This document shows, in pieces, positions 1 to 10,935 of a stretch of DNA of 64,000 nucleotides. Under the pieces are notes generated by a model, which searched no databases, was not told the origin of the DNA, and was given only the letters and a program-made list of their open reading frames with translations. The position numbers and the translations under genes are program-made. This DNA is from Selaginella moellendorffii. Taxonomy: Eukaryota > Streptophyta > Lycopodiopsida > Selaginellales > Selaginellaceae. The DNA lies in NCBI RefSeq assembly GCF_000143415.4, contig NW_003314270.1:2899823-2963822 (forward strand). The letters run 5' to 3'. Positions within the stretch are counted from its first letter, which is position 1, and the number at the start of each line of letters is the position of its first letter.

Positions 1-3000
1 AGTAAAACTTATAAAAAAAACGTAAAACAACGTACCGGAGTTCATTTCACAGAGACTTCGAAGATCCAATAATGCATTTCGAAGGTGCAATTGGATTACT
101 TCTTCAGCAAAAGCTACTTCTTCTTCACTGGGAAGATGCCACATAGGTGATACAAGTGATAAAGAGGGTTCTTTAGTGCTTATCCATGACTCTATGCCAT
201 CGTGACCAGGATATTCCGAGCAAGATCTGCAAAAGAAAACGAGGCGTCCAATTCAATTTGTCGATCCAAGCCAAGTCACCTGTATTGTTGAAGTGGATAA
301 TAGAGCAGCAAGCTTTCCACTACAGAACTAAGAAATCGTTCTCCAGCCTCATTGACCTGTATACACCATCAATAAATGTGCAAACTCTCAAAACTTTTAC
401 CTTAGCGGATGTAAGATTAAAGCAAGAAGCAATAATGCGCTTCAGAACGTCCTGGCATTGAAGAAGAGCAGGTCCGGCATTCATCATGCCAAAACACAGC
501 AGCGTTAGCTGAGCTGAAACGGAAGTTTCCGTCGCCGGAGAAAGATTCACCTGCAAAAAATACAACAGTCACAATAAAATTAGTGAGATAGTGAAATCCA
601 TTAAGTTTCTTACTTTTGTATCCGCTTGTGTTGAGCTGCTTGAAGCAGAGCCCGTGGCTTCAACGTCGGTTAAAGTGTTCAACACGTTTTTCATGATAGG
701 TAAAAGAACCTGTGATACTGTTTCCACAGGATTTGCGTACACAAGTGCTGAGCAAAGCAAGCCCATTTCCGTGACTGCACCTGGTAAAATGTTGCTGTAT
801 GCGAATTTCGCAACTTTTTTCATAGCCTGAGGAATCCGAAAAGAAGTTATTAAAAAAAAAAAAAACAACCAAAAGAAAAGAGGCACCTGTTGAAACAAAG
901 GCCTTGTCAGCCTTCCAAAGAGAAGCTCAATCAACGTTGAGTATAAAGAATGTTCTTGCATGAGAAATGTACTGGAAGATTTATGTGAACCTTCACCCAG
1001 ATTTATATCTCCGCTAATATGAAATTAAAATACGTCAGACAAATTGTTTTCATTTTCAACGAGACTACTTACGTGTGCGTGCCAGACTCAACATGCCGCA
1101 AAAGGACGAACAGGCGGGACAAAAACTCGTCCAGCCATTGAGACCAATCCATAGACAAAACAGAAGAGCCACCGTCTGTGATCTCTCCAATACTTCCAAC
1201 CTGAGAGCACAACCACATTAGCAGATTTTCACCTATCTTTCAGAGGTACTCACATTCGCCACAACGGATGCGTAGAACTGCACGGTTGCAAGTGTTTTAG
1301 GGGGATCGTTAGCATCAATGCCCAATAAAGTGGTGAACATTGCCTCAACCAGCGTGGTTTTGCAGTCCACAAAAGATAAGTTAAAAGAAAAGTCCAGTCG
1401 ATTGGATGTGTCTGCTTCCATCTGAAGGTCAGTATCAATATTCTCCGAAAGTAATACTGCACGAGATGCAAGGGCCAATGTGGTCAATGCAGACTCAAGC
1501 TGATGCGTAGCAGTGACCTGAAACATTGCATATTAGCGTTTGTCGGAGCAAAATGAGCAACTCACAGTGATCATAGCCGCTTCAAAACGAGACACAATGA
1601 AAGGCAGAATAACCGAAGGGGCGACGAAGGCAAGTCCTGAAGCCACATTAGAAGACGTTACAGCCAATCGCCCACTCTTGCTGTATTGTCCTCTTTCTAT
1701 CAGCCTTACAATTGTCTTGACGAACGCCTCTCTTTCGTCGGGCCCCAGGAAGTTCTTTTGACAATTGTGCCTACAAAAGTAAAAATGTATGAAAACCATT
1801 AGAAAACTACAGTACGAAGCTTACTGTTGCTCGTAAGAGAGTCGTTTAATAAAGAAATAAGATAGATGGCGCAGAAATTGTTCAAGTGATGATGTCCAAG
1901 AACCTCCATTTGAAGGATGATAGTATCTGTGCAAACATTTTGTTACTTAGCAGTCATAAAGCTTAACTTCACTCAACTGTTCGAGAAGATCCACAAGTTG
2001 CTCAAAGAGATCTTGTGCACTACCCTCAGGCTGAATCAAGTAAACCTGTAAAGCAAACGAGTATAGGCGTAAGCGGCTGTGCGGTAGCAAAGTCTCTTAC
2101 AATTGCTTTAGCCACATTCTTTGGTGCCGGCTTCCAGTTGCCATTAAACGCAAGCCTCAAATCGTAAGGAACTTCTCTTTCAATCGGAGGTGTTGCATCT
2201 GATTTTGCAACAGGAACCTGAGGATATTGTAGAACAGACACACATAAGTTTATCAGAGAATTTGATCCCACCTCAAACATGTTCAAGAAGTGTCCAAATA
2301 GACTCGGGAGGAACGGAGCCCAGTCAATCGGTGAGGCATAGGCTCTATGTTTGATGAAGCGCCCGAGCAAACAAGCCCATTGACGGTCCCAGTACGGACA
2401 ATCGCTGATTCCATCCCAAAGTCTTAAGCATTCGCCAAACCAATCACTGCCACAAGTAAGGTGATCAGCACGTAACTAGGACATACCAAGCTATATTACC
2501 ATGTAAATACGTTGGTGTCCGGTTCAACAGGCTTTGTTGGAAGAAAAAGTGAGAGAAAACCCACAGCTTCCAGGGACGAATTGTGAATGCCAGTGTCCAA
2601 GTACGGTCTGATGAAACGTTGCCTCTAAATACTCGAAACAACACAATTGAGACACACCTGAATTCTGCCCATATTTCTGACGCAGACCCCGGACGGAAGA
2701 AGCGGCGAGAGTTGGATATAAGAAGAACTAGTGATTCCAGATGAATTTGCCGTAGAGCTATCCCTTCAAAGAAAAATCTCCTACAACAATGAATGGAAGG
2801 GATGATGAAAAAGAGGACTTCTGATTCGGGATGAAAAAGAATAGAACGAACAAACCGTTTGAAGTGAATCAATAGCATCATCTCGTAGAATTTTCTCCAG
2901 TCGAGCTCCAAAGTTATATCCTTGTGGTACTTGCTAAGAAGTTTAGACAAGCACGAGGCCCATCGAACCTGTGACAAAATATATAAGAATAAGAATATCG

Positions 3001-3349
3001 AGGCGATCTCCACGTAATTTTCTTCATACCTGGACAAATAAATTGTCTGAAGAATGGAAGAAGACGTCGAATCCAAGCCTCGCTACAGCATCTAGAGCAG
3101 GCTTTGCCGGCCTGATTTTCGCCCTGACCAAGCTGAGGCCACATTTTCCAAAAATTTTAGACAGGAAAGAGGACAAAGAAAATCCTACTTGTTGATGAGA
3201 GAAATCCACTTGAGCGTCGCGAATTTGCTCTTGGGATCGTTCGGCTTCCATGCCCGCTGGACCTTATCAGCAATCTCCCCCATCACCTCCTCCTCGCCGC
3301 GGATGGCCTCCACGACGGGCGGCGGCAGCCACGCATTGTAGAGATGCAT
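1..3349 (-). CDS. PA200: PA200/BLM10-type proteasome activator subunit 4, 5' part of gene (3' end outside window)
   Basis: The family is a huge HEAT-repeat protein that caps the 20S proteasome in nucleus and cytoplasm and opens its gate without ATP. The start is the ATG at 3349-3347, whose product begins MHLYNAWLPPPVVEAI, the typical plant PA200 N-terminus. Exon 1 (3349-3189) ends in LKWISLINK. Exon 2 (3111-3030) carries LGFDVFFHSSDNLFVQ. Exon 3 starts at 2968 with VRWASCLSKLL. A further exon near 2790-2665 carries RRFFRPGSASEIWAEF. Others are readable near 2380-2270 (ASPIDWAPFLPSLFGHF), 2220-2100, 1800-1570, 1520-1255 (THQLESALTTLALASRA) and 960-570. Introns are short with GT/AG borders. The whole family protein is about 1,800 residues, so only the N-terminal half or so is here. 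I saw no obvious lesion, but not every splice junction was resolved. Confidence 0.85.
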
Positions 3350-4230
3350 CGCCGCTCGCGCTACCTGGATGAATCTAGAATCCTACGAGAAATTCAGCTC
3401 CTCTAGAGATAGATCATAGCACCGCCTCCGGTGCCTTGAGCGCCAAGAGATCGCCGCGCCATCGCAGCTTCTTCCCAAAAAACCCTACAATAAAACTACG
3501 TGTTGAAAATATTTGCTAGGCTTCCAACAATCCAAACCTTTTGACAAAATCATCATCATGAACCTGGATTCGAACCAGGGTTCTCCACTTGGCGACCAAC
3601 GTGATGATGGTTCTTCGATTCAATTTTAACTTCTGCCTCACTCCTGGGGTTCTTCTGATATCATTGTGAGGGCAATGCCACTCAAATGTGGGTAACATCC
3701 ATTGTGGTGTTTCTATAGAAAATGAAAGATTTGTTCAGGTGGGTAATCACTCACCTGAACAAATCAAGTAAATCTGAAATAATTTTAGAATAATGCTAGC
3801 ATTTTTTTAAAAAAGTCTGTTGAAAGAAAAGTATTTTAAAAAATAATTAACCGGAAATATTTAATTTTTAATATCACAAAGTTATCTGTTGCACAATATT
3901 TGTAATTTTAATATTAAGCACATATAGAGAAACTATTATACAAACAATATATTAAACAAGTAATTCAAACTATCATAGAAACTATTATGTAAACCACGTA
4001 CCAAACTACTTAATAAACTATAAAGTAAAGCTGTTATATAAAACATATATTAGTTTCACTTTTTTTTAACCAAAATTTATATTAGTTTTAAATATGAGGC
4101 AAAAAATAAAAATTATGTAAAAACTATATTATATACCTTCTAGTGATATAGACAGCAATGTGTAGCAATAAGTTGAGCAATAAAAAATAAATTCAAACTC
4201 ATATCGACTAACATAAAAAGGATAATATAA
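3350..4230. other. Intergenic spacer, AT-rich, with tRNA T-arm-like hairpin
   Basis: This is the upstream side of the PA200-type gene. About 150 bp next to the start is GC-richer and probably carries its leader and promoter. Beyond about 3700 the DNA is very AT-rich with no credible reading frame. At 3563-3579 the minus strand can form a perfect 5-bp stem with the loop TTCGAAT, exactly a tRNA T-arm or pol III B box. No full cloverleaf can be folded around it. Confidence 0.5.
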
Positions 4231-4715
4231 GACTTTTTACTATAAATTGAGTTTGAAAAGTATAAACTAGTGCTAAATGAACTTTTTGATGATATTCCTA
4301 AACCAAAGATTGAGAGGTTATTAATTTATTCATATAAAATCCTTTCACTACTTGTATGACCCTATTTCCTAGAAAAAATTTTAATGTCAAGACCTTTTAC
4401 TATAAATTAAGTTTGGAAAGTATGAACTAGTGCTAAATAAACCTTTTAATGATATTCCTCAAACAAGGATTGAGAGGTCATTGATTTATTCACTTAAGAT
4501 CCTTTCACTATTTGCGTGACTCCCTATTTCCTAAAAAAACTTTTAATGTCAAGACCTTTTACTATAAATTGAGTTTGGAAAATATGAACTAGTGCTAAAT
4601 GAACATTTTGATGATATTCCTAAAATAAGGATTGAGAGGTCATTGACTTATTCACTTAAGATCCCTTCACTACTTGTGTGATTCTTTATTTCCTAGAAAA
4701 AAATTTAATGTCAAA
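4231..4715. repeat. Tandem repeat, three units of about 161 bp
   Basis: The unit starts at 4231, 4391 and 4553 with GA(C/T)TTTTTACTATAAATT-like sequence. Each copy runs through the same landmarks in order: ACTAGTGCTAAAT, TGATATTCCT, GGATTGAGAGGT, TTTCACTA, CCTATTTCCTA and TTTAATGTCAA. The periods are 160 and 162 bp. Copies differ by roughly one base in ten, so the array is old. It codes for nothing obvious. Confidence 0.85.
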
Positions 4716-5870
4716 ACCTTCCATTACAATAGCACTAATATAGCATTATTAATGCCAAGGCCTCCACCTAAAAAATTAAGGATGTTAATCTAGGAAACAT
4801 CAACAATGTTGATATGTGTGGCAAACCTTATCATATGCAACAAGAAACATTATATTCACAACCACATCCTTGTTTTTATCCTTTAACACAAACAGTAATA
4901 GCCTCAACCTCCATTGGAACAAAATCATCTCCTATAAAAAGTGGAATTGAAGTATGTGCAATTACAAGTAGAAGAAATGATATTTTATAATATTATGCTA
5001 GTCAAAGATCTTTATCAAATGTATGAATAACTCTCACAAGATGTTGATGAAATGCTAGCCATAGCATATCTAACTTGATCCACTCGGACATATTTAACTC
5101 TACATGAAGCAAGAGACTCCGAAAATGAACACTAATTTGTATAACTAACTTAGATGGCCCATAACATAAATAATAAAATTGCTGAAAGGCATTATTATAG
5201 TTGTCAACATGTTCAAATATGTACTTGAAGATACTCGGGAGAAAATTACAATCTATATAAGTGGCTATACTTAAACCATTCAATGTTGTTTCTTGGAAAT
5301 ATGTGGGAAACTTGTGTAAATGCTAGGCATCATCTTAAAAATGATAAGTGGCAATTATTGTAAAGTGATAAAACCAATTATATATATCATCCCTAAAATT
5401 CCTATAGAAGACTTTGGCTAAACATGAGGATTGGTAGCAAGAATATAAGAAGTTGTATCACATGTTATGAATGTTATTATCAACTGAGTTTGATTAGTGA
5501 GTTGCAATTGCATAGTATTAAACAACTGCTCTAGCATAAGAGGAGGAGGAGGTTGTTGCAAAGAAGTATGCTACTTTGCCATGAAAATGAACAAAAAGAA
5601 AAAAACTTAAAAAGCTATAAAAACAAAAGAGATATAGACAATGCAAGAGTAAACAAAAAACTCTTCAGAAACAATTAAAATTACCTTTCACCTCCACTAA
5701 TGTTAAAGTATGAAATATAGAAATAGAATATAGAAATATGCATATTCAATTAGCCTAAAAACTTTAGCTTATATAAGAATAAAAGGTCTAGATTGAAACC
5801 AATCTAATGGATATCAAAATCCCACTACATCAATAATAGTATATAGCATCATAGCTATACACTTGGACTT
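4716..5870. other. AT-rich noncoding sequence at left edge of duplication
   Basis: No gene is supported here. From about 4846 the sequence matches 24806 onward with many substitutions and small indels. The minus-strand open frame at 5002-5283 has a counterpart at 24961-25152, but both are interrupted and show no recognisable domain, so I read it as decayed repeat DNA. Confidence 0.6.
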
Positions 5871-5875
5871 CACAC

Positions 5876-5938
5876 CTATATAATATTTATACATATAAAT
5901 ATATATACATACATACATACATATACACACACACACAC

Positions 5939-6029
<91 letters not shown>

Positions 6030-6045
6030 TCTGTGTGTATATATA
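5876..6045. repeat. Microsatellite: (TACA)n, (CA)n and long (TA)n tract
   Basis: A compound simple repeat: ATATACATACATAC, then ACACACACAC, then about 85 bp of pure TA, then GTCTCTGTGTG. It runs straight into the assembly gap. Copy 2 of the duplication has only a short TATA stretch at the matching place (about 25885-25910), so the expansion is private to copy 1. Confidence 0.95.
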
Positions 6046-6145
6046 NNNNNNNNNNNNNNNNNNNNNNNNNNNNNNNNNNNNNNNNNNNNNNNNNNNNNNN
6101 NNNNNNNNNNNNNNNNNNNNNNNNNNNNNNNNNNNNNNNNNNNNN
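6046..6145. other. Assembly gap (100 N)
   Basis: Exactly 100 N, the conventional length for a gap of unknown size, next to a long TA repeat. Sequence resumes at ATTGTAGCTTTTTGCC, which matches copy 2 at about 26130. The corresponding copy 2 segment (about 25910-26130) is roughly 220 bp and predicts what is missing apart from extra TA repeat. Confidence 0.98.
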
Positions 6146-7516
6146 ATTGTAGCTTTTTGCCAATATTATAGTTATCAAATCTACTCTTCTTTGTTTATAT
6201 ATATCTTTATTGTATTCCTTATTTCTGTTATGTTTACACTTTTTTCAATTGTGGAGTGTATTGTTCAAGGTTACCAATATTACTCTATTGTCCTTATTCA
6301 ATAATTTTGTTTATGTGATTGTGTCATATGTAGATCAAATTTTTAGTGTTGTGACTTGAGTCTTTGATGTATTATCTCCAACTTTCATTACATGATTTTT
6401 CTTTTCTTGGTGTCCAACTATCTCCTGCTAATGTGGAGTGTGATTATATACAAGGAATGATATAATTTAATTCCTAGAAGATGTTAAGAGGATTGAGTTT
6501 ATGAAAAGATGATATTTATGAATTTGAGTAAATTTTTAATTGTGATGAGGATTTTAAATTTTTTGAGGCTAGCTTTCAAGATAAGTTGAAAATTTTATAA
6601 GATAGGTGTCAATTCCTAAATCTATCATATAAGCTTTTCTTTTTATCTTCTATTATTTCTCAGCTTGAGCCACTTTCTTGAGAATTGAGAATAAAAACTA
6701 TAAAAGTCAAAAGTGAATAATGTTTTAAGAGAAATAGGTGAGGAATAAACATTAAAATATGATTTATTCTCAATTTAATTCTCAATAAATTCTCAATTTA
6801 TTCTTAATTTATTCTCCTTATATTCCTTATACTGATTTAAATGTTGAGAATATATATGTAATTGAGAGTCTTACTTTTGTCTTGTAAACAAAACTTTTGA
6901 TTTATTTCAGTATTGAGTATTCTTCTTTTAAAGTTCTTTTTGTAAAAGTTTTAAATTAAGTGTGTTTCCTCTACTGTAAGTACTACTAAAAGTCTTTGTT
7001 AATAGTGTGAGTTTAACTCCTAATGTGCAGTATTGGACAAGGATAAAAGTAGTAAATCTAGATTAACAATGATTTTAGAGATTGGTTAAATGAAATATGT
7101 AGAAATTTGTCATTTGCTACAATAATGTTTTATATGTTATAGTCACCCTCAAAATCCCTTGCTTCAGTTTATAATTATTTCTCTGAGGTTGGTCTAAGCA
7201 TAATTTGGCACATGGGATTATAACTAGTTCATTGGGCTTCTATAACTAGCTAATGTTTTTTGGAATTAACAATTACCTTCGTGGTTGTGTTTGGCAGTCA
7301 ATAATTATCAATAATATATTCCACTTAACTTATCATCATCATCTAAGATCATCTTGAAAGGCAAATTTTTATGGCAACCAAATGATCACTCAACAAAAAC
7401 TCCAAATGTTCCAAATGTTATTTATTGCATAATAATTATTATATCTCAAGTTTATCAGTTCTAGCTTTTAGTTTTTCAATTACTACACAATAGATAATGA
7501 TGATGATGATGTTTGT
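6146..7516. other. AT-rich noncoding part of duplication copy 1
   Basis: Collinear with about 26130-27147. It shares blocks such as TGGAGTGTATTGTTCAAGG and CACCCTCAAAATCCCTTGC. It contains small private insertions, for example near 6680-6800, where TTCTCAATTTATTCT-like sequence is repeated. I see no coding region. Confidence 0.6.
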
Positions 7517-8036
7517 ATTTGCACACAAAAACTCTATTAAGACCATCAACTTGCCTTTAGTCACCATGTTTTATCACCATTCACTTTGTTGGTTTGTCAT
7601 GATAACAACTAGACAACAAATGAGGAACAAAATGACAAAGGAATCACAAACTAAAGGAACAAAGAATAATCAAATCTATAAATAGCTAGAGGAGTAATTG
7701 TAAATACATCATGTCTAGTTAGTATCATCCCTACCTTTTATGCCTTCATATCTACCACGATCTGTGTGTAGTGGCCACAGTCGTCATTGAAGAGGCACGA
7801 GTTGGAGTAGTAGTCATACTAGTGGCGCTCGTAAGGAGAAGTTGTAGATATGAATCAACTACAATTACTCCTCTAGCTACTTATAGATTTGATTCTTCTT
7901 TGTTCCTTCAATTTGTAGTTGCTTGGTCATTCTCTGCTACTAGTGATTGTCCAGTTGTTATTGTGATAAACCAGCAAAGCTTATGGTGGTAGAACATGAT
8001 GACTAAAGGCAACCACAGAGCTTGTGCTGTGCAAAT
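7517..8036. mobile_element. Foldback (MITE-like) element, copy 1
   Basis: Two long inverted arms of about 150 bp flank a short centre. The ends are ATTTGCACA (7517-7525) and its complement TGTGCAAAT (8028-8036). Inside, both arms share CCTTTAGTCA, TAACAACT, GGAACAAAG and CTAGAGGAGTAATTG in mirrored order. No protein is encoded. The same structure is at 27148-27592 in copy 2, so the insertion predates the duplication. No clear target-site duplication was identified. Confidence 0.7.
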
Positions 8037-8390
8037 ATAAATAGCTAAGGAAGCTCTGTTCTTGAAGGAGGCATTGATTGTCTGTGAAAATCAATCAACA
8101 AGTACTTGATTAGCTGCACTGATATAGCTCTCTCTGATTTCAAAGAGATCAAGGTTCTTATTGAAGACGGGAGTAACAAGAGGAAAGGAGAAAATTGAGC
8201 ATACTGGGATGCAATATGGGGACAAGGTGGCAATAGGATCCAAGCATAACATTGAGTCCTGAGGGTTCACCAATGCATGTCACATGCATTGACACATTTT
8301 GTGAGCGATCATCTTGAAAGGATTAGAGAAATTAGAGTAAAGGATCAATCAAGTAATCCTTCCAAGCATCACTTAATCTCCCGCCATGGC
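8037..8390. other. Noncoding link between foldback element and PPR pseudogene
   Basis: Nearly identical to 27593-27950 in copy 2. Small open frames on the minus strand are not conserved in length between the copies. It probably corresponds to the former 3' flank of the minus-strand PPR gene. Confidence 0.5.
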
Positions 8391-9988
8391 TACAACCGCT
8401 AAGAAGCCTGAGTAGGACAAACACATCAGGCAGGAATCCTTCAAGAATCATCTTACTCATTATCTCAAACGCATGAACAAAGCAGCCATTGAGAGCATAA
8501 GCTGTGAGAAAGACGATATAGGCTGTGGCGTTGTGAAAGGCATCATATAGAAAAGCTCGCGGGCTCTAGTTACATCCCCAATTTGAGCATTTGCGAGACG
8601 TCCAGGATACCTCATGTTATGCAAATCAATATAGCGCAGCATCCACGTCACCAGGACGCGGCCAGTTTGGGCCATGGCGGCAATCGTGGACGTAAAGCAC
8701 CAAACCTCCCATTCAGGCATCCGTACAAAGAAGTCGTCGGTTTCATTGATATGCCCCATTTGGGCAAGCACTGTGACTGCCAGAATCCACGACATTGTGT
8801 CTCTCGCTGGCATGGAAAGAATCAAGGAGTAGGCTTCCTGCCCTAGGCAAGAGCCTATCATCGTGTTCCACGTTGCCGTGGATCTCAACAGCATACTGTC
8901 GAAGAGTTCCTTTGCCAACTCCAAATGCCAGTTCCCACGACATCCCGGCCGCTCATTTTCTCGAACATGTCGCACAAACGGTCGAGATCGCCGGCGCGGG
9001 CGTGGTGGTGTCTGACTGATGCTCCGCTAAGGTCATAGTGCCAACATGTACACAAATTACAAGAAACTCTGTTCATTTGGAGTCTAGCAAAAAGACTTTC
9101 GTGAGATACCATATGATCCCTGGACGTACACGTTTCCAGCATTGACTGGATTCCAATCTCCGCGAGGCCATGTTGGTCGGGATCCATTAACCGCCCAGTT
9201 TGTAGCAATGCTCCAATATGCGATTGATCAAGTAGTCCAAATGCCCATTAAGGGAATGTGCTAGAGCATAACGTTCCAACACACCTCGTGCAATCTGGTC
9301 AACATTTTTAGCGCAGTACGTGGCCAGTCCGAGCCATAGCGGCAACCATTACCAAACCTCCCATTGAGGCATCAGTATCAAGAAGTCCACAGTTTCCGTT
9401 ATATGCCCCATTTGGGCACGATTTCCAGAATCCACGACACTGACCTCGCGCTGGCCTTTGTGGTATTATCTTAAAGAGTTCTTTTGCCAACTCAAAATAC
9501 CCCTTCTGGGCATTCACCGTAATCATCCAGTTCCAGCACACGACATCCCGGCCGCCCATTCTCTCAAAACATGTCGCACGAACGGTCGAGATCGCCGGCG
9601 CGGGCGTAGTGGTCTATCATTGTCGTCCACGACATGGCATCTGGGGCCTTGAGTCGATCAAACAGGTTTCTCGCATCCTCGAGGCGCCCATTCTCGGCAA
9701 GCGCTGCGACGGTCACATTCCACGCGCAACTCCTGGGCTTGGCGAGGTCGTGGAAGATCTCCAGGGTGTGCTCCGGGGCCTGCCGCATTTCCCATACATG
9801 CGAATGAGCTGCGAGACGAGGCGATCGTTGCCTCGATGCCTTGTTCTAGCGCTGTGGGCGTGTTCTAGGATCGTAGTGGCCAGATTCTTGGAATCGCTGG
9901 ACCAATCGCAGCAGGAAATCCAGATCATCGGCATCTGGAGTGGAAGCGGCCGTGGCATGGAAGAAGAATTAATGTATAGAAATTTCAA
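8391..9988 (-). pseudogene. Degenerate PPR (PLS-type) protein pseudogene, copy 1
   Basis: PPR proteins bind organellar RNA, mostly for editing, splicing or stability. Read 5' to 3' on the minus strand, the remnants appear in order but in changing frames: LATTILEHAHSARTRHRG and RLVSQLIRMYGKCG near 9900-9800; LEIFHDLAKP, WNVTVAALAENGRLEDARN and MSWTTMIDHYARAGDLD near 9760-9570; GGRDVVCWNWMITVNAQKG near 9550-9480; ETDDFFVRMPEWEVW near 8750; and GDVTRARELFYMMPF near 8560. These are unmistakable PPR helices, but frameshifts and deletions prevent one protein. The frameshift just after MYGK is shared with the copy at 27890-29580, so the gene was probably already broken before the duplication. Confidence 0.85.
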
Positions 9989-10116
9989 GAATATGCGCGA
10001 ATTGTCTTCCTAATTTAAAGTACGGATCCTAGGAATATGCTCGAATAATCTTCCTTTTAAGAATATGCCCAAATAATCTTCCTACTCTAAGACCAGTCCC
10101 ATGATGGACTCTCTGT
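9989..10116. promoter_or_regulatory. Short divergent spacer with repeated GAATATGCxCGAATAATCTTCC motif
   Basis: Only about 130 bp separate the heads of the minus-strand PPR pseudogene and the plus-strand PPR gene. A degenerate motif occurs three times in direct orientation: AGAATATGCGCGAATTGTCT near 9988, GGAATATGCTCGAATAATCT near 10031 and AGAATATGCCCAAATAATCT near 10060. A bidirectional promoter element is an inference from position and repetition only. Confidence 0.4.
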
Positions 10117-10758
10117 ATGGGTGATCCAGCACCACTAGAGGCAAGATTTGCATCCCATCGCAACATCAAACCACGGAGTGGAAGATGGAAAGAGGCCATT
10201 TTTAACAAGAGTGTCAAGGATGCGGTGGAAGAGGAGCAGCAAGAGAAAAGCCCGGCAAATGTGGGCAAGTACGCAAGCCTCATTAGAAGCTGCACGGCCA
10301 CGCAAAATCTAAGCGACGGGCGACGCCTCCACCATCACATAGCATCGCACCCCAACTCCAAGTACAGAAAGGACCGATTCCTGGGGAATTTGCTCGTGAA
10401 CATGTACGGCAAGAGTGGCTGCGTCGACGAGGCTCGCGCGGTGTTTGACGCTATTGCCCATTCGAATGTGTTCTCGTGGAACATGATTCTTGCAGCATAC
10501 GCCTTGAACGGGCATTTGGACAAAGAAAAATCCACGTTTGAAGAAATGCCTGCGAAAGATGCAGCCTCGTGGACGTGCATGATAGCTGCATATGGTCAGG
10601 TGCGCCAACTTTTTGAGGCTAGAGAATTGTTTGATTCTATGCAAAATCCCAGCGTGGTTCCTTGGAACGCTATCATCTCTGCATATGCCCATGCAGGGCA
10701 TGCGTGGAATATGGAGCCTGGGAATGCCGCTCCCTACGTGCTGCTCAACACTACGTAA
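10117..10758 (+). pseudogene. PPR protein gene with in-frame 355-codon internal deletion, copy 1 (213 aa)
   Basis: The open frame is intact, but the product is residues 1-195 of the 568-aa PPR protein at 29759-31465 joined directly to its last 18 residues (AWNMEPGNAAPYVLLNTT). The junction lies in YAHAGH|AWNMEPGN. The lost segment corresponds to 30344-31408 in copy 2: 1065 bp, with a 2-bp AT microhomology at the break. What remains is an N-terminal leader, a few PPR motifs (YGKSGCVDEARAVFD, YALNGHLDKEKSTFEEM, YGQVRQLFEARELFD) and the C-terminal tail. It may still be translated, but too few repeats remain for normal RNA recognition. Confidence 0.85.
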
Positions 10759-10935
10759 TCTAAGCAAAAGGTGGCGTAGTCCCACTTTATGAGCAAAAGG
10801 TGGCGTACGTTTTAGAAGATGCCGTGTTGGAATGCTACAATTTTGTCGTGTTGTTCCTCATGCCACAAAATGCCAGCAGAAAAGAGGGTCTTCTGTAGAA
10901 AATACTAGAGAGGAAGAAAAAAAGAGACAGAGATC

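Noticed and set aside
3534-3625. Complete tRNA gene on the minus strand around the TTCGAAT loop
   Set aside because: The T-arm is perfect, but no acceptor stem or correctly spaced D and anticodon arms can be formed.
5876-6304. Open frames across the TA repeat and the N gap
   Set aside because: They consist of Tyr-Ile repeats and undefined residues and cannot be genes.
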